NCBI GenBank assembly: GCA_027482245.1 | Contig: JAIXWG010000053.1 | Location: forward strand, 1-64,000 | Reading direction: 5' to 3' | Source of the DNA: Acetobacteraceae bacterium | GTDB lineage: Bacteria; Pseudomonadota; Alphaproteobacteria; Acetobacterales; Acetobacteraceae | DNA length: 64,000 bases | Shown: one piece after another, positions 1-9,822 of the stretch | How positions within the stretch are numbered: the first letter of the stretch is position 1 | How the letters are laid out: every line of letters starts with the position of its first letter | The notes under the pieces: model-generated | The model's database searches: none | What the model was told of the DNA's origin: nothing | The model's input: only the letters and a program-made list of their open reading frames with translations | Position numbers and translations under genes: made by a program

Positions 1-588
1 CGGCGGCACGGGCGCAGGCGGCGCGGCAACCGGCGGCGGGGGCGGCACGGGTGCAGGCGTCGCGACCGGTGGCGGGGGCGGCACGGGCACGGGTGGCGCG
101 GCAGCCGGTGGGGGCACGGGCCGTGGCGGCGGGGCCACGACCGGTGAGGGCGGCGCCGGCCGGGGCGACTCGGCGGCCGGCGGCGGCACCGGCGTGGGCG
201 GCGGGGCGATCGGCGGCGGCGGGGCGGCCGGGACGATGCCCTCGGCCTCCGCCTCCAGCGCATCGCGCATCCGCCGCGTCATGGCGAGCGTCGTCGCCAC
301 CGGGCGGCCGGGCAGCACGGCGCGGACGCGCACGCGGCCCTCCAGGAAATCACGCGGCGTCAGCGGCGTGGGCGATCGCAGGCGGAAGCCGGGCTTGCCG
401 TCATCCCGCGGGATGTCGGTGGTGCCTTCGGCCAGCACCTCCACGCCCCGCATCAGGCGGATGGTGGGGCGCGCGGCCGGGTCCTGCGGGTCCGCCGCCC
501 AGCCCACCACGATCCGCCCTTCCCGCAGCGCGTCCAGGAAGCCGGCCAGGCCGCGGGAGGGCGGCGGCGGGGGCGCGGCGTCGGACAT
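1..588 (-). CDS. Hypothetical protein with Pro/Ala-rich C-terminal region, partial (runs off left edge)
   Basis: Open minus-strand frame from ATG at 588 (MSDAAPPPPPSRGLAGFLDALREGRIVVGWAADPQDPAARPTIRLMRGVEVLAEG...) into PVPPPPPVA repeats; not in the ORF track because it is truncated. Confidence 0.6.
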   Translation of the reverse strand, partial: MSDAAPPPPPSRGLAGFLDALREGRIVVGWAADPQDPAARPTIRLMRGVEVLAEGTTDIPRDDGKPGFRLRSPTPLTPRDFLEGRVRVRAVLPGRPVATTLAMTRRMRDALEAEAEGIVPAAPPPPIAPPPTPVPPPAAESPRPAPPSPVVAPPPRPVPPPAAAPPVPVPPPPPVATPAPVPPPPPVAAPPAPVPP

Positions 589-597
589 GCGCGGTCC

Positions 598-885
598 TCA
601 GAAGCCGGAGCGGCGAACCGGCTCCACGCCGCCGCCGCGGGTGGCGCCGCGCCGCGTCATGCAGTCCGCATAGGCGCGGTTGACGATCTGCTCCCGCTCC
701 CGCTCCACGCGGTCACGGTTGTTCGGATTCTGGATGTTGATCCGGCCATACATCGCCTGGGCGGCGGGGGTGCGCTCCGCCTCCGCCCGGCATTCCGCCA
801 TGGCGGGGGTGTCGGTCGCGCGTGGCGCGTTGCTGCCGCAGGCCGCGAGGGCGAGCAGGGAAAGGGCGGCGAAAAGGGGCTTCAT
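598..885 (-). CDS. Small putative lipoprotein
   Basis: MKPLFAALSLLALAACGSN lipobox-like signal; 95 aa. Confidence 0.6.
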   Translation of the reverse strand: MKPLFAALSLLALAACGSNAPRATDTPAMAECRAEAERTPAAQAMYGRINIQNPNNRDRVEREREQIVNRAYADCMTRRGATRGGGVEPVRRSGF

Positions 886-1811
886 GCGCCGTGCTCCAGC
901 CAATCCTCGATCAGCCGCCGCGCGATGGAATCGATGCGCGGCAGGGAGAAGCCGTGCGCGGCGGCGTCGCGCATCTCCTCCCGCGTGAACCAGCGGGCGT
1001 CCTGCAGTTCCTCGGGGTCGATGGTGATCGCCTCGGACAGCCCCTCCGCATGGAAGCCCAGCATGATGGAGGCCGGGAAGGGCCAGGGCTGGGAGGAATG
1101 GTAGGCGACGTGGCCGACCTCGACGCCCGTCTCCTCCTTCACCTCGCGCCGCACCGCTTCCTCCAGGCTCTCGCCCGGCTCCACGAAGCCGGCCAGCGTC
1201 GAGTACATCTTCGAGTTCGGGAAGCGGTGGGAATGGCCGAGCAGCGCCTTGTCGCCGCGCACCACCAGCATGATCACGGCCGGGTCGGTGCGCGGGAAGT
1301 GCTGCGCGTTGCAGGCGGTGCAGACCATGACGTTGCCGGCGCTGCGCGGCGCGCATTCGGCGCCGCAGACGCCGCAGAAGCGGTGGCGCGTGCGCCAGTG
1401 CATCAGCCCGCGGGCATGGGCGAGGACCGAGGCCTCCCCCGCCGGCAGCAGGCCCGCGACCTGGCGGAGGTCGGTGAAGCTGCCCATGCCGTCCGGCAGC
1501 AGCGGCAACGGGTCCTCCGCGCCGGAGCAATCCACGGTGAAGACGGGGCGGCCTTCCCAGAAGCCGAGGAAGGCCCAGGGGCCGCCGGCCATGCGCACGG
1601 CCTCCGCCGCGGCGCCGGTCAGCAGCACAGCTTCCGGCTTGCCGGCGTCCACGCCCTTCATCAGGCTGCGGCTGCGCCAGACGGGGGCGAAGAGGGTCTC
1701 GGGATCGGCGAGGGCCTGGGCGATCCAGTCCGCATCGTCCCGCCGGTGGCCGGCGCGATCGAGGGGGCTGCCCGTATAGGCATTGGGACGGCTGGCGGGG
1801 ACGGAGAGCAT
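882..1811 (-). CDS. nudC: NADH pyrophosphatase, NUDIX family (NudC-like)
   Basis: Zn-ribbon FCGVCGAECAPRSAGNVMVCTAC, NUDIX box GFVEPGESLEEAVRREVKEETGVEV; start inferred at MLSVPASRPNAYTG. Confidence 0.88.
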   Translation of the reverse strand: MLSVPASRPNAYTGSPLDRAGHRRDDADWIAQALADPETLFAPVWRSRSLMKGVDAGKPEAVLLTGAAAEAVRMAGGPWAFLGFWEGRPVFTVDCSGAEDPLPLLPDGMGSFTDLRQVAGLLPAGEASVLAHARGLMHWRTRHRFCGVCGAECAPRSAGNVMVCTACNAQHFPRTDPAVIMLVVRGDKALLGHSHRFPNSKMYSTLAGFVEPGESLEEAVRREVKEETGVEVGHVAYHSSQPWPFPASIMLGFHAEGLSEAITIDPEELQDARWFTREEMRDAAAHGFSLPRIDSIARRLIEDWLEHGA

Positions 1812-1930
1812 CGGGCCGACCCTGCCACGCGGCCCGCATGCGGTCCAGGGCGGGTCTTCACCAAGCCGGGGTGTCGCCCTGGCGGCGCGGGGGGCATTGC
1901 CCCGGAGCGCCGGAGCCCCGATATTGGGGG

Positions 1931-2029
1931 CGGAAGGTCGGCGACGGACGTGCTCCTCGCCAACCCGGTCAGGTCCGGAAGGAAGCAGCCGTAACGAGTT
2001 CTCGCGCGGGTCGCCCGCCGGCCTTCCAC
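1931..2029 (+). ncRNA. ffs: Signal recognition particle RNA, small 4.5S type
   Basis: Conserved apical motif GGTCAGGTCCGGAAGGAAGCAGCCGTAACGA flanked by complementary arms (GGAAGGTCGGCGAC.../...GCCCGCCGGCCTTCC); located just before dnaX as in many alphaproteobacteria. Confidence 0.9.
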
Positions 2030-2076
2030 CTGATCCTGGCCCCTTCTCCGGGCGCCCGCTAACCCCGGACAACGCC

Positions 2077-4020
2077 ATGGCCAGCGACATCTTCGGCAAC
2101 CCGCTACCGCCCGAGGCGCCCGAGGATGAGGGGCTGCCCCCGCCCCCGCCGCAGGAAGGGCCCGGGCTGTTCGGGGACCCCGATCCGCCGGCCGCCGCGC
2201 CGCCGCCACCGCCCGCGCCCGTCGCAGCTTCCGGCACGCCCTATCGCGTTCTTGCGCGGAAATACCGGCCGCAGAACTTCGCCGACCTGATCGGGCAGGA
2301 AGCGCTGGTGAAGACATTGAGAAATGCCTTCGCGCAGGGGCGGGTGCACCACGCCTTCATGCTCACGGGCGTCCGCGGCGTCGGCAAGACGACGACGGCC
2401 CGCATCATCGCCCGCGCGCTGAACTGCATCGGCCCCGACGGCACGGGCGGGCCGACGCCCGATCCCTGCGGCGTCTGCGCGGAATGCCGCGCCATCCTGG
2501 CCGACCGGCACCCGGACGTGCAGGAGCTCGACGCCGCCAGCAACAACGGCATCGACGATGTGCGTGAACTGCGGGAGCGCCTGCGCTTCCGCCCTGCCCA
2601 GGGCCGCTTCAAGGTCATCATCCTGGACGAGGTCCACATGATGTCCACGGCCGCGTTCAACGCGCTGCTGAAGACGCTGGAGGAACCGCCACCGGACGTG
2701 AAGTTCATGCTGGCGACGACGGAACTGCGGAAGGTGCCGACCACCATCCTGTCGCGCTGCCAGACCTTCCACCTGCGCCGCGTGCCGCAGGACCAGCTGA
2801 TGGCGCATTTCGAGCGCATCTGCGGGCTGGAGGCGGTGCCGGCGGAGCAGGAGGCGCTGGCCATGGTGGCGCGCGCCGCCGATGGCTCCGTCCGCGACGG
2901 GCTCTCCATCCTCGACCAGGCGATCGCCATGGCGGGCGGCGGCGGCGTGACGGCCGAGGCCGTGGTGGACATGCTGGGCCTGGCGGAACGCGGGCTCGCC
3001 GTGTCGCTGATGGAAGCGCTGATGGCGGGCGATGCGGCGACGGCGCTGTCGCTGTCCGAACAGGCGCATGCGCGCGGCACCGACCCCGGCGTGGTGCTGT
3101 CGGACCTGCTGGAGCTGACGCATCTGCTCAGCCGGATGAAATCCGTGCCCGCGCTGCGGAAGGATCCGGCGCTGCCGGAGGCCGAGCGCGTGCGCGGCGC
3201 GCAGCTGGCCGACCGCCTTTCCATCCCCGTGCTGGCGCGCTGCTGGCAGATGCTGCTGAAGGGGCTGCAGGAGGTCGCGCAGGACGGCGTCGATCGCCGT
3301 GCGGCCGCGGAGATGGTGCTGATCCGCATCGCCCATGTGGCGGAGCTACCGACGCCGGGCGACCTGGTGCGGCGCCTGACGGAACAGGGCGCCGGCGCGC
3401 CTGCGGGCCCCGCCGCACCGCCACCCAATGGGGGCGGGCTGCGGGCGATCGCGGGCGGCGGCGCGGCCGTGGCGGTGGCCCAGGCTGTCGCGGCGCCGGT
3501 GGTGGAAGCCGTGGCGGCGCCCGTGGTGGCGAACTACCGAGACATCGCGGCCCTGGCGCATGGGCGGAAGCCGATGCTGCACGCCCACCTGGTCCACAGC
3601 GTCCATCCCGTGAAGGTCACGCCCGCGCCCGCAGGCGGTACGGCGGGCGGGCGGATCGAGATCCGCGTGAAACCGGACGCACCGCGCGACCTGGCGCAGC
3701 AGATCACCGCGCTGCTGCTGGAATTCACCGGCACGCGCTGGACCGTCGCGCTCTCCAACGCAGAGGGCGAGCCGACGCTGGCCGACCAGGGCCGCGCCGC
3801 CGAATCCGACCGCCGTGCCCTGGCCCGCACCCACCCGCTGGTGCAGGCCGTGCTGGAAGCCTTCCCGGGCGCCACGATCGAGGCGGTTCGTGATGCCAGC
3901 CTCGACAATTACGGGTTGCCACCGCCCTCGGCCTTCGACGACACCGATCCGGGACGCGACTTCGCGCCGCCGGATGCGGAGCCGGCGGGGCTTGATGACG
4001 ACATCTCACCGGAGGATTGA
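2077..4020 (+). CDS. dnaX: DNA polymerase III subunit gamma/tau
   Basis: [30 protein letters not shown], Walker [14 protein letters not shown], Cys4 zinc module, DEVHMMS; start [13 protein letters not shown]. Confidence 0.95.
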   Translation: MASDIFGNPLPPEAPEDEGLPPPPPQEGPGLFGDPDPPAAAPPPPPAPVAASGTPYRVLARKYRPQNFADLIGQEALVKTLRNAFAQGRVHHAFMLTGVRGVGKTTTARIIARALNCIGPDGTGGPTPDPCGVCAECRAILADRHPDVQELDAASNNGIDDVRELRERLRFRPAQGRFKVIILDEVHMMSTAAFNALLKTLEEPPPDVKFMLATTELRKVPTTILSRCQTFHLRRVPQDQLMAHFERICGLEAVPAEQEALAMVARAADGSVRDGLSILDQAIAMAGGGGVTAEAVVDMLGLAERGLAVSLMEALMAGDAATALSLSEQAHARGTDPGVVLSDLLELTHLLSRMKSVPALRKDPALPEAERVRGAQLADRLSIPVLARCWQMLLKGLQEVAQDGVDRRAAAEMVLIRIAHVAELPTPGDLVRRLTEQGAGAPAGPAAPPPNGGGLRAIAGGGAAVAVAQAVAAPVVEAVAAPVVANYRDIAALAHGRKPMLHAHLVHSVHPVKVTPAPAGGTAGGRIEIRVKPDAPRDLAQQITALLLEFTGTRWTVALSNAEGEPTLADQGRAAESDRRALARTHPLVQAVLEAFPGATIEAVRDASLDNYGLPPPSAFDDTDPGRDFAPPDAEPAGLDDDISPED

Positions 4021-4028
4021 GCGACGCC

Positions 4029-4355
4029 ATGAAGAACCTCGGCAACATGCTGAAGCAGGCGCAGCAGATGCAGACCCGCATGCAGGAGATGCAGGCGAAG
4101 CTGGAGGCCTCCGAGATGGAGGGCGCTTCCGGCGGCGGGATGGTGAAGGTCCGCCTCTCGGGCAAGGGCGACCTGCGCAAGCTGACCATCGACCCGTCCA
4201 TCATGGATGACCGGGAGGTGCTGGAGGACCTGATCGTCGCCGCCCATGCCGACGCCAAGCAGAAGGTGGAGGCGATGATGGCGGAGGAGATGCAGAAGGC
4301 GACCGCCGGGATGAACATCCCGGGCGGCCTCGGCGGGCTGAAGCTGCCGTTCTGA
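4029..4355 (+). CDS. YbaB/EbfC family nucleoid-associated protein
   Basis: [26 protein letters not shown]...; dnaX-ebfC-recR synteny. Confidence 0.92.
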   Translation: MKNLGNMLKQAQQMQTRMQEMQAKLEASEMEGASGGGMVKVRLSGKGDLRKLTIDPSIMDDREVLEDLIVAAHADAKQKVEAMMAEEMQKATAGMNIPGGLGGLKLPF

Positions 4356-4383
4356 TCCCATCGGTCGCCTTCGGCGCCTCGAT

Positions 4384-4406
4384 GGCATCAGACCGTTTTT
4401 GATGCC
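4384..4406. terminator. Hairpin downstream of ebfC
   Basis: GGCATCA-N9-TGATGCC inverted repeat with T-rich loop. Confidence 0.4.
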
Positions 4407-4420
4407 CTCAAGCGCCGGGC

Positions 4421-4537
4421 GCGGCCTCCGGCCGCTTGGCTCGCCGGACTGCCGGCGGGCCGCAGTCGCGGCCTCGCCCGCCGGTGGCGGGCGCATGAGA
4501 GCTTTCCTCGCATACGCTCTCCCGCCCTGCGGGAGAG
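4421..4537. repeat. Cluster of short perfect palindromes (REP/BIME-like)
   Basis: GCGGCC-TCC-GGCCGC (4421-4435), CGCCCGCC-GGT-GGCGGGCG (4475-4493), CTCTCCCGC-CCT-GCGGGAGAG (4517-4537). Confidence 0.5.
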
Positions 4538-4556
4538 GGAGAAGCAGGCGCCCCCT

Positions 4557-5156
4557 TTGTCACTGCCGAACGATCCCATTGAGCGCCTGATCGCGCTGCT
4601 GGCGCGCACGCCGGGCCTGGGCCGGCGAAGCGCCAGGCGGGCGGTGCTGCGCATGCTGATGAAGCCGCAGGAGACGATGCTGCCGCTGGCGGAAGCGCTG
4701 ACCGCGGCGGCGGAGGCGGTGCGGCCCTGCCAGGTCTGCGGCAACCTCGATGCGCAATCGCCCTGCGGCATCTGCACGGACCCGCGGCGGGACCGGCATT
4801 TGGTCTGCGTGGTGGAGGGCGTGGCCGACCTTTGGGCGCTGGAACGCGCCCATGCCCATCACGGGCTCTACCACGTCCTGGGCGGCACGCTGTCGCCGCT
4901 GGCCGGCATCGGGCCGGAGGAACTCTCCATCCAGCCGCTGCTAAGGCGGGTGGAGCAGGAGGGCGTCAGCGAGGTGATCATCGCCCTGCCCGCCACCGTC
5001 GATGGCACGGCGACGGCGCATTACCTGACGGACCGGCTGAAGCCCGCCGACGTCACGGTGACCAGGCTGGCGCAGGGCGTGCCGATGGGGGGCGCGCTGG
5101 ATGTGCTGGATGAGGGCACGCTGGCGGCGGCGCTCAGGGCGCGGCGGCCGGTGTGA
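4557..5156 (+). CDS. recR: Recombination mediator protein RecR (TTG start)
   Basis: [27 protein letters not shown], Cys4 zinc finger [16 protein letters not shown], Toprim region. Confidence 0.94.
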   Translation: MSLPNDPIERLIALLARTPGLGRRSARRAVLRMLMKPQETMLPLAEALTAAAEAVRPCQVCGNLDAQSPCGICTDPRRDRHLVCVVEGVADLWALERAHAHHGLYHVLGGTLSPLAGIGPEELSIQPLLRRVEQEGVSEVIIALPATVDGTATAHYLTDRLKPADVTVTRLAQGVPMGGALDVLDEGTLAAALRARRPV

Positions 5157-5327
5157 CTTTTTAGTCGCTAAGGGCTTTAGGACGACTAACCCGGTTTAGC
5201 ACCTTTAGCACCGATTTCGGGGGGTGCGGGGCGCGGCGGCGGGGGTGACGGAGGGGAACATAGTACGAACAGGAGGGCTTGGCCAGCGGGAAGTCCGCCG
5301 CCGGCGTGGGAGCCCCCCCTCACCCAA

Positions 5328-5354
5328 CCCTCTCCCCCCGTTGGGGGGAGAGGG
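5328..5354. terminator. Strong palindrome/terminator-like hairpin
   Basis: CCCTCTCCCCCC-GTT-GGGGGGAGAGGG. Confidence 0.5.
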
Positions 5355-5362
5355 CTCGAGCG

Positions 5363-5701
5363 TCAACCCGCCCTGGCGGCCTTGAAGGCGCTGTAGAAGC
5401 CGGTCGGGCGGACGAAGCGGTTCTCCTGCTTCACCAGCAGGCCGCGGGCCGCGCCTTCCTTCAGGTAGGCGCCCCAGGCCGGGTCGGCGGCCATGGCGGT
5501 GCGGCGGCGGTCGCGATCCGCCAGGTCGGCATAGCCCCAGAGGTGGACGACGGTGTTCAGCTCCCCCTCCACCGTCGTGTACCAGCCGAGGCAATTCTCC
5601 AGGTATTTCACCTGCAGCGGCCAGGCCATGGTCTCGTAGAGCGACACGAACTCGGCCAGCTTGCCGGGCGCCGTGGTGTAGATGCGCAGGTCGACGATCA
5701 T
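5363..5701 (-). CDS. NIPSNAP family protein
   Basis: MIVDLRIYTTAPGKLAEFVSLYETMAWPLQVKYLENCLGWYTTVEGELNTVVHLWGYADLADRDRRR. Confidence 0.8.
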   Translation of the reverse strand: MIVDLRIYTTAPGKLAEFVSLYETMAWPLQVKYLENCLGWYTTVEGELNTVVHLWGYADLADRDRRRTAMAADPAWGAYLKEGAARGLLVKQENRFVRPTGFYSAFKAARAG

Positions 5702-5870
5702 CGGGCGGTTCCCCCTGGGGTTGGGCGCGGAGGATCGCCCAGCGCGGCGGGGCGCGGAAGGGGCCCGTGGCTGATCCTGCCACGGAATCGCTGCCACCAG
5801 AGCATCATCCCCCTGCAACGGCCCTGTCATACGGTGCATGTATAGCCCGCACCATCGAAGGGCGGCGGGG

Positions 5871-6698
5871 ATGCTTGAGCTCCAGGGTCTGACACGGCGG
5901 TTCGGATCGGTGACGGCGGTGAACGATGTTCGCCTCTCGATCCCGGACGGCCAGATGGTGGGGGTGATCGGCCGCTCCGGCGCGGGGAAATCCACGCTGC
6001 TGCGGATGATCAACCGCCTGACCGAACCCTCCGAGGGCCGCATCCTGCATGACGGGCGCGACATCACCGCGCTGCGCGGCGCCGCGCTGCGGCGCTGGCG
6101 CACGGACTGCGCCATGATCTTCCAGCAGTTCAACCTGGTGCAGCGGCTGGATGTGCTGACCAACGTCCTGGTCGGCCGGCTGAACCACCGGCCGGGCGTG
6201 ATGGGCACGCTGACCAGCCTGCTCTGCCTGTTCACCGCCGAGGAACGGGCGCTGGCCATCCAGGCGCTGGACCGGTTCGACCTGGCCGACACCGCGCTGC
6301 AGCGCGCCGATACGCTGTCCGGCGGCCAGCAGCAGCGCGTCGCCATCTGCCGCGCCCTGATGCAGGAGCCGAAATTCATCCTGGCCGACGAGCCGATCGC
6401 GAGCCTCGACCCGCGCAACGCGCGGACGGTGATGGAGGCGCTGCGCAAGGTGAACCGGGAGGATGGCATCACGGTGCTGACCAATCTCCATCACCTCGAC
6501 ACCGCCCGCCACTACTGCGACCGGATCGTCGCCATGCAGGCCGGCCGCGTGATGTTCGATGGCCCGCCCGCCGCGCTGACCGGGGAGCGGGTGCGCGAGA
6601 TCTATGGCGTGTCCGAGGACGAGTTCGACGAACAGGCCGAGGAGGCGGTGAAGCCCCAGGCCCAGCGCACGCCGAAGGCCGGTCTCGCGGTCGCCTAA
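5871..6698 (+). CDS. phnC: Phosphonate/phosphite-type ABC transporter ATP-binding protein
   Basis: Walker [16 protein letters not shown], signature [15 protein letters not shown], PhnC-like [12 protein letters not shown]. Confidence 0.88.
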   Translation: MLELQGLTRRFGSVTAVNDVRLSIPDGQMVGVIGRSGAGKSTLLRMINRLTEPSEGRILHDGRDITALRGAALRRWRTDCAMIFQQFNLVQRLDVLTNVLVGRLNHRPGVMGTLTSLLCLFTAEERALAIQALDRFDLADTALQRADTLSGGQQQRVAICRALMQEPKFILADEPIASLDPRNARTVMEALRKVNREDGITVLTNLHHLDTARHYCDRIVAMQAGRVMFDGPPAALTGERVREIYGVSEDEFDEQAEEAVKPQAQRTPKAGLAVA

Positions 6699-6746
6699 CC
6701 GGGCGGCGGGATCGGCGGCGTTCTTCCACCAACCGGAGAGACCCGC

Positions 6747-7712
6747 ATGATCACCCGTCGCCTGATGCTGGCCGCTGCCGCGGCGGCCCCCTTTCCCGCG
6801 CTTGCCCAAGGGCAGGCCCCCGCCATGCCCGCGCCAGGCCGCCGCGCCTGGGCGCAACAGGTCCCCCAGATCCGCATCGGCCTGCTGGGGGGCGAGAACG
6901 AGGCCGACCGGCTCGGCCGCTACGACGCCTATCGCCAGTTGATCGAGACGACCTTCGGCGTGCCCGTGCGCCTCTTCCCGGCCTCCGACTATGCCGGCGT
7001 GATGCAGGCCTTCAGCGCGCGGCAGATCGAGATGTCGAGCATGGGCGCCTCCGCCTATGCCGGCGCCTGGCTCGACACCAACGGCGCGGTGGAGCCGCTC
7101 TTCGTGGCGCGGGAAGCCGATGGCAGCATCGCCTACATCTCCGTCATGGTGGTCCGCGCCGACAGCGGCATCACGAGCCTGGAGGAGCTGCGCGGCAAGT
7201 CGCTCGCCTGGGCGGACCCGAACAGCACCAGCGGCTACCTGGTGCCGCGGAGCGAGCTGCGGGCGGCCGGGATCAACACGGAAAGCGGCCAGTACTTCGC
7301 CCGCACCGGCTTCGGCGGCGGGCATGAACAGGCGGTGGTCGCGGTGATGCAGCGCCAGTATGATGCGGCCGTGACCTGGGCCTCCGGCCAGGGCGACGAA
7401 GCGCAGGGCTTCACCCGCGGCAACCTTCGCGCCATGGTCGAGAAGGGGATGCTGAACATGCGCGACCTGCGGATCATCTGGCGGTCCCGCCCGATCCTGA
7501 ACGGCCCCTGGACCGTCCGGAAGGACCTGCCGGATGCCTTCAAGGCGGACATCACCGCCTTCCACCTGGCGCTGGCGACATCCCACCCGCAGATCTACGC
7601 GCAGGTCGAACGCGGCGGGGGCCTGGGCTATGCCCGGGTGACGCATGAGCAGTTCGAGCCGATCGTGCAGCTGCGCCGCGAGGAAGCGGCCGAGCGTCGC
7701 CGGCGCAGCTAG
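6747..7712 (+). CDS. phnD: Phosphonate/phosphite-type ABC transporter periplasmic binding protein
   Basis: Signal peptide; PhnD-like IRIGLLGGENEADRLGRYDAYRQLIETTFGVPVRLFPASDYAGVMQAF. Confidence 0.86.
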   Translation: MITRRLMLAAAAAAPFPALAQGQAPAMPAPGRRAWAQQVPQIRIGLLGGENEADRLGRYDAYRQLIETTFGVPVRLFPASDYAGVMQAFSARQIEMSSMGASAYAGAWLDTNGAVEPLFVAREADGSIAYISVMVVRADSGITSLEELRGKSLAWADPNSTSGYLVPRSELRAAGINTESGQYFARTGFGGGHEQAVVAVMQRQYDAAVTWASGQGDEAQGFTRGNLRAMVEKGMLNMRDLRIIWRSRPILNGPWTVRKDLPDAFKADITAFHLALATSHPQIYAQVERGGGLGYARVTHEQFEPIVQLRREEAAERRRRS

Positions 7713-7714
7713 GC

Positions 7715-8626
7715 GTGTCCGCGGCGCTCCCCCTTCCCCGCCTTCCCGCCGTCACGCGGATCGAGGCGGATTACCAGGCGGCGCGCCGCGCCCGCCGCAA
7801 CGCCACCCTGCTCTGGGGTGGCGTGCTGCTGGTCTGCATCTACGTCGCGGCGCTGGTGAGCGAGGCCTCCCCCGCCGCGATCCTGGCCGGGCTGCCGCGC
7901 ATCGGCGAGTATTTCTGGCGCACGCTCCCGACCTTCCGCTGGGACGTGTTCTTCGCGAACTGGGAGACGGAGGGCAGCTTCGCCTCCTGGATGTATCGCG
8001 CCGACAAATGGGCCTGGCTGATCTTCGAGACAGCGCAGATGGCCCTGCTGGCGACGCTGGGCGGCACGCTGGCGGCACTCGCCCTGTGCTTCCCGGCGGC
8101 GCGCAACATGGCGCCGAACGCCTGGGTGTACCACCTGTCCCGCCGCTTCCTGGAAGTGTGCCGGACGGTGCCGGAGATCGTCTTCGCGCTGATCTTCGTC
8201 TGGGCCTTCGGGATCGGCCCGCTGGCCGGCATCCTGGCCATCGCCATCCACACCATCGGCGCCAATGGCAAGCTGTTCGCGGAGGTGGTGGAGAATGCGG
8301 AACCGGGGCCGGTGGAGGGCGTGCGCGCCGTCGGCGGCAACTGGTTCCACCGCGCCCGCTTCGGCATCCTGCCGCAGGTCGCGCCCAATTTCCTCAGCTA
8401 CGCCCTGCTGCGCTTCGAAGTGAATGTGCGCGGCGCCAGCGTCATCGGCTTCGTCGGCGCGGGCGGCATCGGGCAGGAACTCTACCAGGTGATCGCCTTC
8501 AACTACTATGAGGAGATCAGCGCCATCGTCGTGCTGATCATCCTGGCCGTCGCGCTGATCGACGTGGTGTCGGAGAAGCTGCGCATGGGGCTGAACGCGG
8601 CCGCCACGCGCGGCAGCAGGGGCTGA
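7715..8626 (+). CDS. phnE: Phosphonate-type ABC transporter permease (GTG start)
   Basis: Multi-TM permease with EAA-like loop; phnCD-phnE operon context. Confidence 0.85.
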   Translation: MSAALPLPRLPAVTRIEADYQAARRARRNATLLWGGVLLVCIYVAALVSEASPAAILAGLPRIGEYFWRTLPTFRWDVFFANWETEGSFASWMYRADKWAWLIFETAQMALLATLGGTLAALALCFPAARNMAPNAWVYHLSRRFLEVCRTVPEIVFALIFVWAFGIGPLAGILAIAIHTIGANGKLFAEVVENAEPGPVEGVRAVGGNWFHRARFGILPQVAPNFLSYALLRFEVNVRGASVIGFVGAGGIGQELYQVIAFNYYEEISAIVVLIILAVALIDVVSEKLRMGLNAAATRGSRG

Positions 8627-8631
8627 CGGCG

Positions 8632-9495
8632 ATGGCGCTGGCACGCCCCACCCCGGAGCAGGTCGCCGCACTCCGCGCCCGCTACCCCCGCGCCTTCGGC
8701 GCCACGCCCGCGACGCGCGCGCTGCGTGCCATCGGCTGGGCGGCGGCGCTGGGCTGGCTGGCCTTCCTGTTCTGGTGGTTCGACATCACGCCCGCCCGGC
8801 TGTGGAACGGGCTGTCGGGCCTTGGCACCATCGTCACGCTGATGATCCCGCCTTCCCCCGGGGAGCAGTGGGAGGAGATCCTGAAGGGCATCGCGGAGAG
8901 CATCGCGATGGCCTTCCTCGGCACGCTGGCGGCCGCGATCATCGCCGTGCCGCTCGGGTTCCTGGGCGCCAACAATGTGGTGACGAATGCGCTGGCGCAT
9001 TTCTCCCTGCGGCGGGTGTTCGATGGCTTCCGCGGCGTGGACCAGCTGATCTGGGCGCTGGCCTATGTGCGCGCCGTGGGCCTGGGCCCGCTGGCGGGCG
9101 TGCTGGCCATCGCGACCGCCGACATCGCCGTGCTGGCCAAGCTGTATGCCGAGGCGATCGAGAATGCGGAGAAGCGCCAGGCGGAGGGGATCGATGCCGT
9201 CGGCGGCAACCGGCTGCTCCGCACCCGCTTCGGGCTGCTGCCGCAGGTACTGCCGGTGATGGTGGCGCAGGCGCTGTATTTCCTCGAGTCCAACACGCGG
9301 TCGGCGGCGATCCTGGGCGTCGTGGGGGCGGGCGGGATCGGGCTGCAGATCGCGGAGCGGATCAAGGTCCGCTACTGGGACGAGGTCGCCTTCATCATCA
9401 TCCTGATGATCCTGGCCGTGGCGCTGATCGATACACTGTCGTCGCGCATCCGCCGCCGCCTGATCGGGGACCGGGACGGCATCGCGAAGCGCTGA
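8632..9495 (+). CDS. phnE: Phosphonate-type ABC transporter permease, second PhnE paralogue
   Basis: NAEKRQAEGIDAVGGNRLLRTRFGLLPQVLPVMVAQALYFLESNTRSAAILGVVGAGGIG. Confidence 0.85.
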   Translation: MALARPTPEQVAALRARYPRAFGATPATRALRAIGWAAALGWLAFLFWWFDITPARLWNGLSGLGTIVTLMIPPSPGEQWEEILKGIAESIAMAFLGTLAAAIIAVPLGFLGANNVVTNALAHFSLRRVFDGFRGVDQLIWALAYVRAVGLGPLAGVLAIATADIAVLAKLYAEAIENAEKRQAEGIDAVGGNRLLRTRFGLLPQVLPVMVAQALYFLESNTRSAAILGVVGAGGIGLQIAERIKVRYWDEVAFIIILMILAVALIDTLSSRIRRRLIGDRDGIAKR

Positions 9496-9540
9496 GAATC
9501 GGCGCGGCAACGGGAGCCGGAGGACCGCGTTGGTCCCGGC

Positions 9541-9822
9541 ATGATCCTGCAACTCGACCCGCCGCTGCCGATGACGACGCCGAAGGGCGAGGGCATCGCG
9601 CATTTCCTCATCGACTATGGGGCGGAGACGCACCTGATGTGGGTCGTCTTCATGGATGCCGACGGGTCCTGCTGGACCGTCCCGAACCCGGAGGTGCGGA
9701 TGGCACCGAACTGGTCCCTGGGACGCCGGCCGCTGCGGGCGCCGCGGGTGCCGGCGCCGGCCAATGAATCACGCATCGATCCGGCCGCGGTGGCGGCTGC
9801 TAATGGCCTGCCGCTGAAATAG
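9541..9822 (+). CDS. Hypothetical protein
   Basis: 93-aa ORF downstream of phnE; MILQLDPPLPMTTPKGEGIAHFLIDYGAETHLMWVVFMDADGSCWTVPNPEVR. Confidence 0.65.
   Translation: MILQLDPPLPMTTPKGEGIAHFLIDYGAETHLMWVVFMDADGSCWTVPNPEVRMAPNWSLGRRPLRAPRVPAPANESRIDPAAVAAANGLPLK

Noticed and set aside
51-683. Plus-strand ORFs 51..683 and 194..673
   Set aside because: Low-complexity Arg/Pro/Ala or Gly/Ser translation; the minus frame gives a more protein-like sequence with a start at 588
5805-7646. 613-aa minus-strand ORF antisense to phnC and phnD
   Set aside because: Composition typical of antisense GC-rich frames; PhnC and PhnD motifs are on the plus strand
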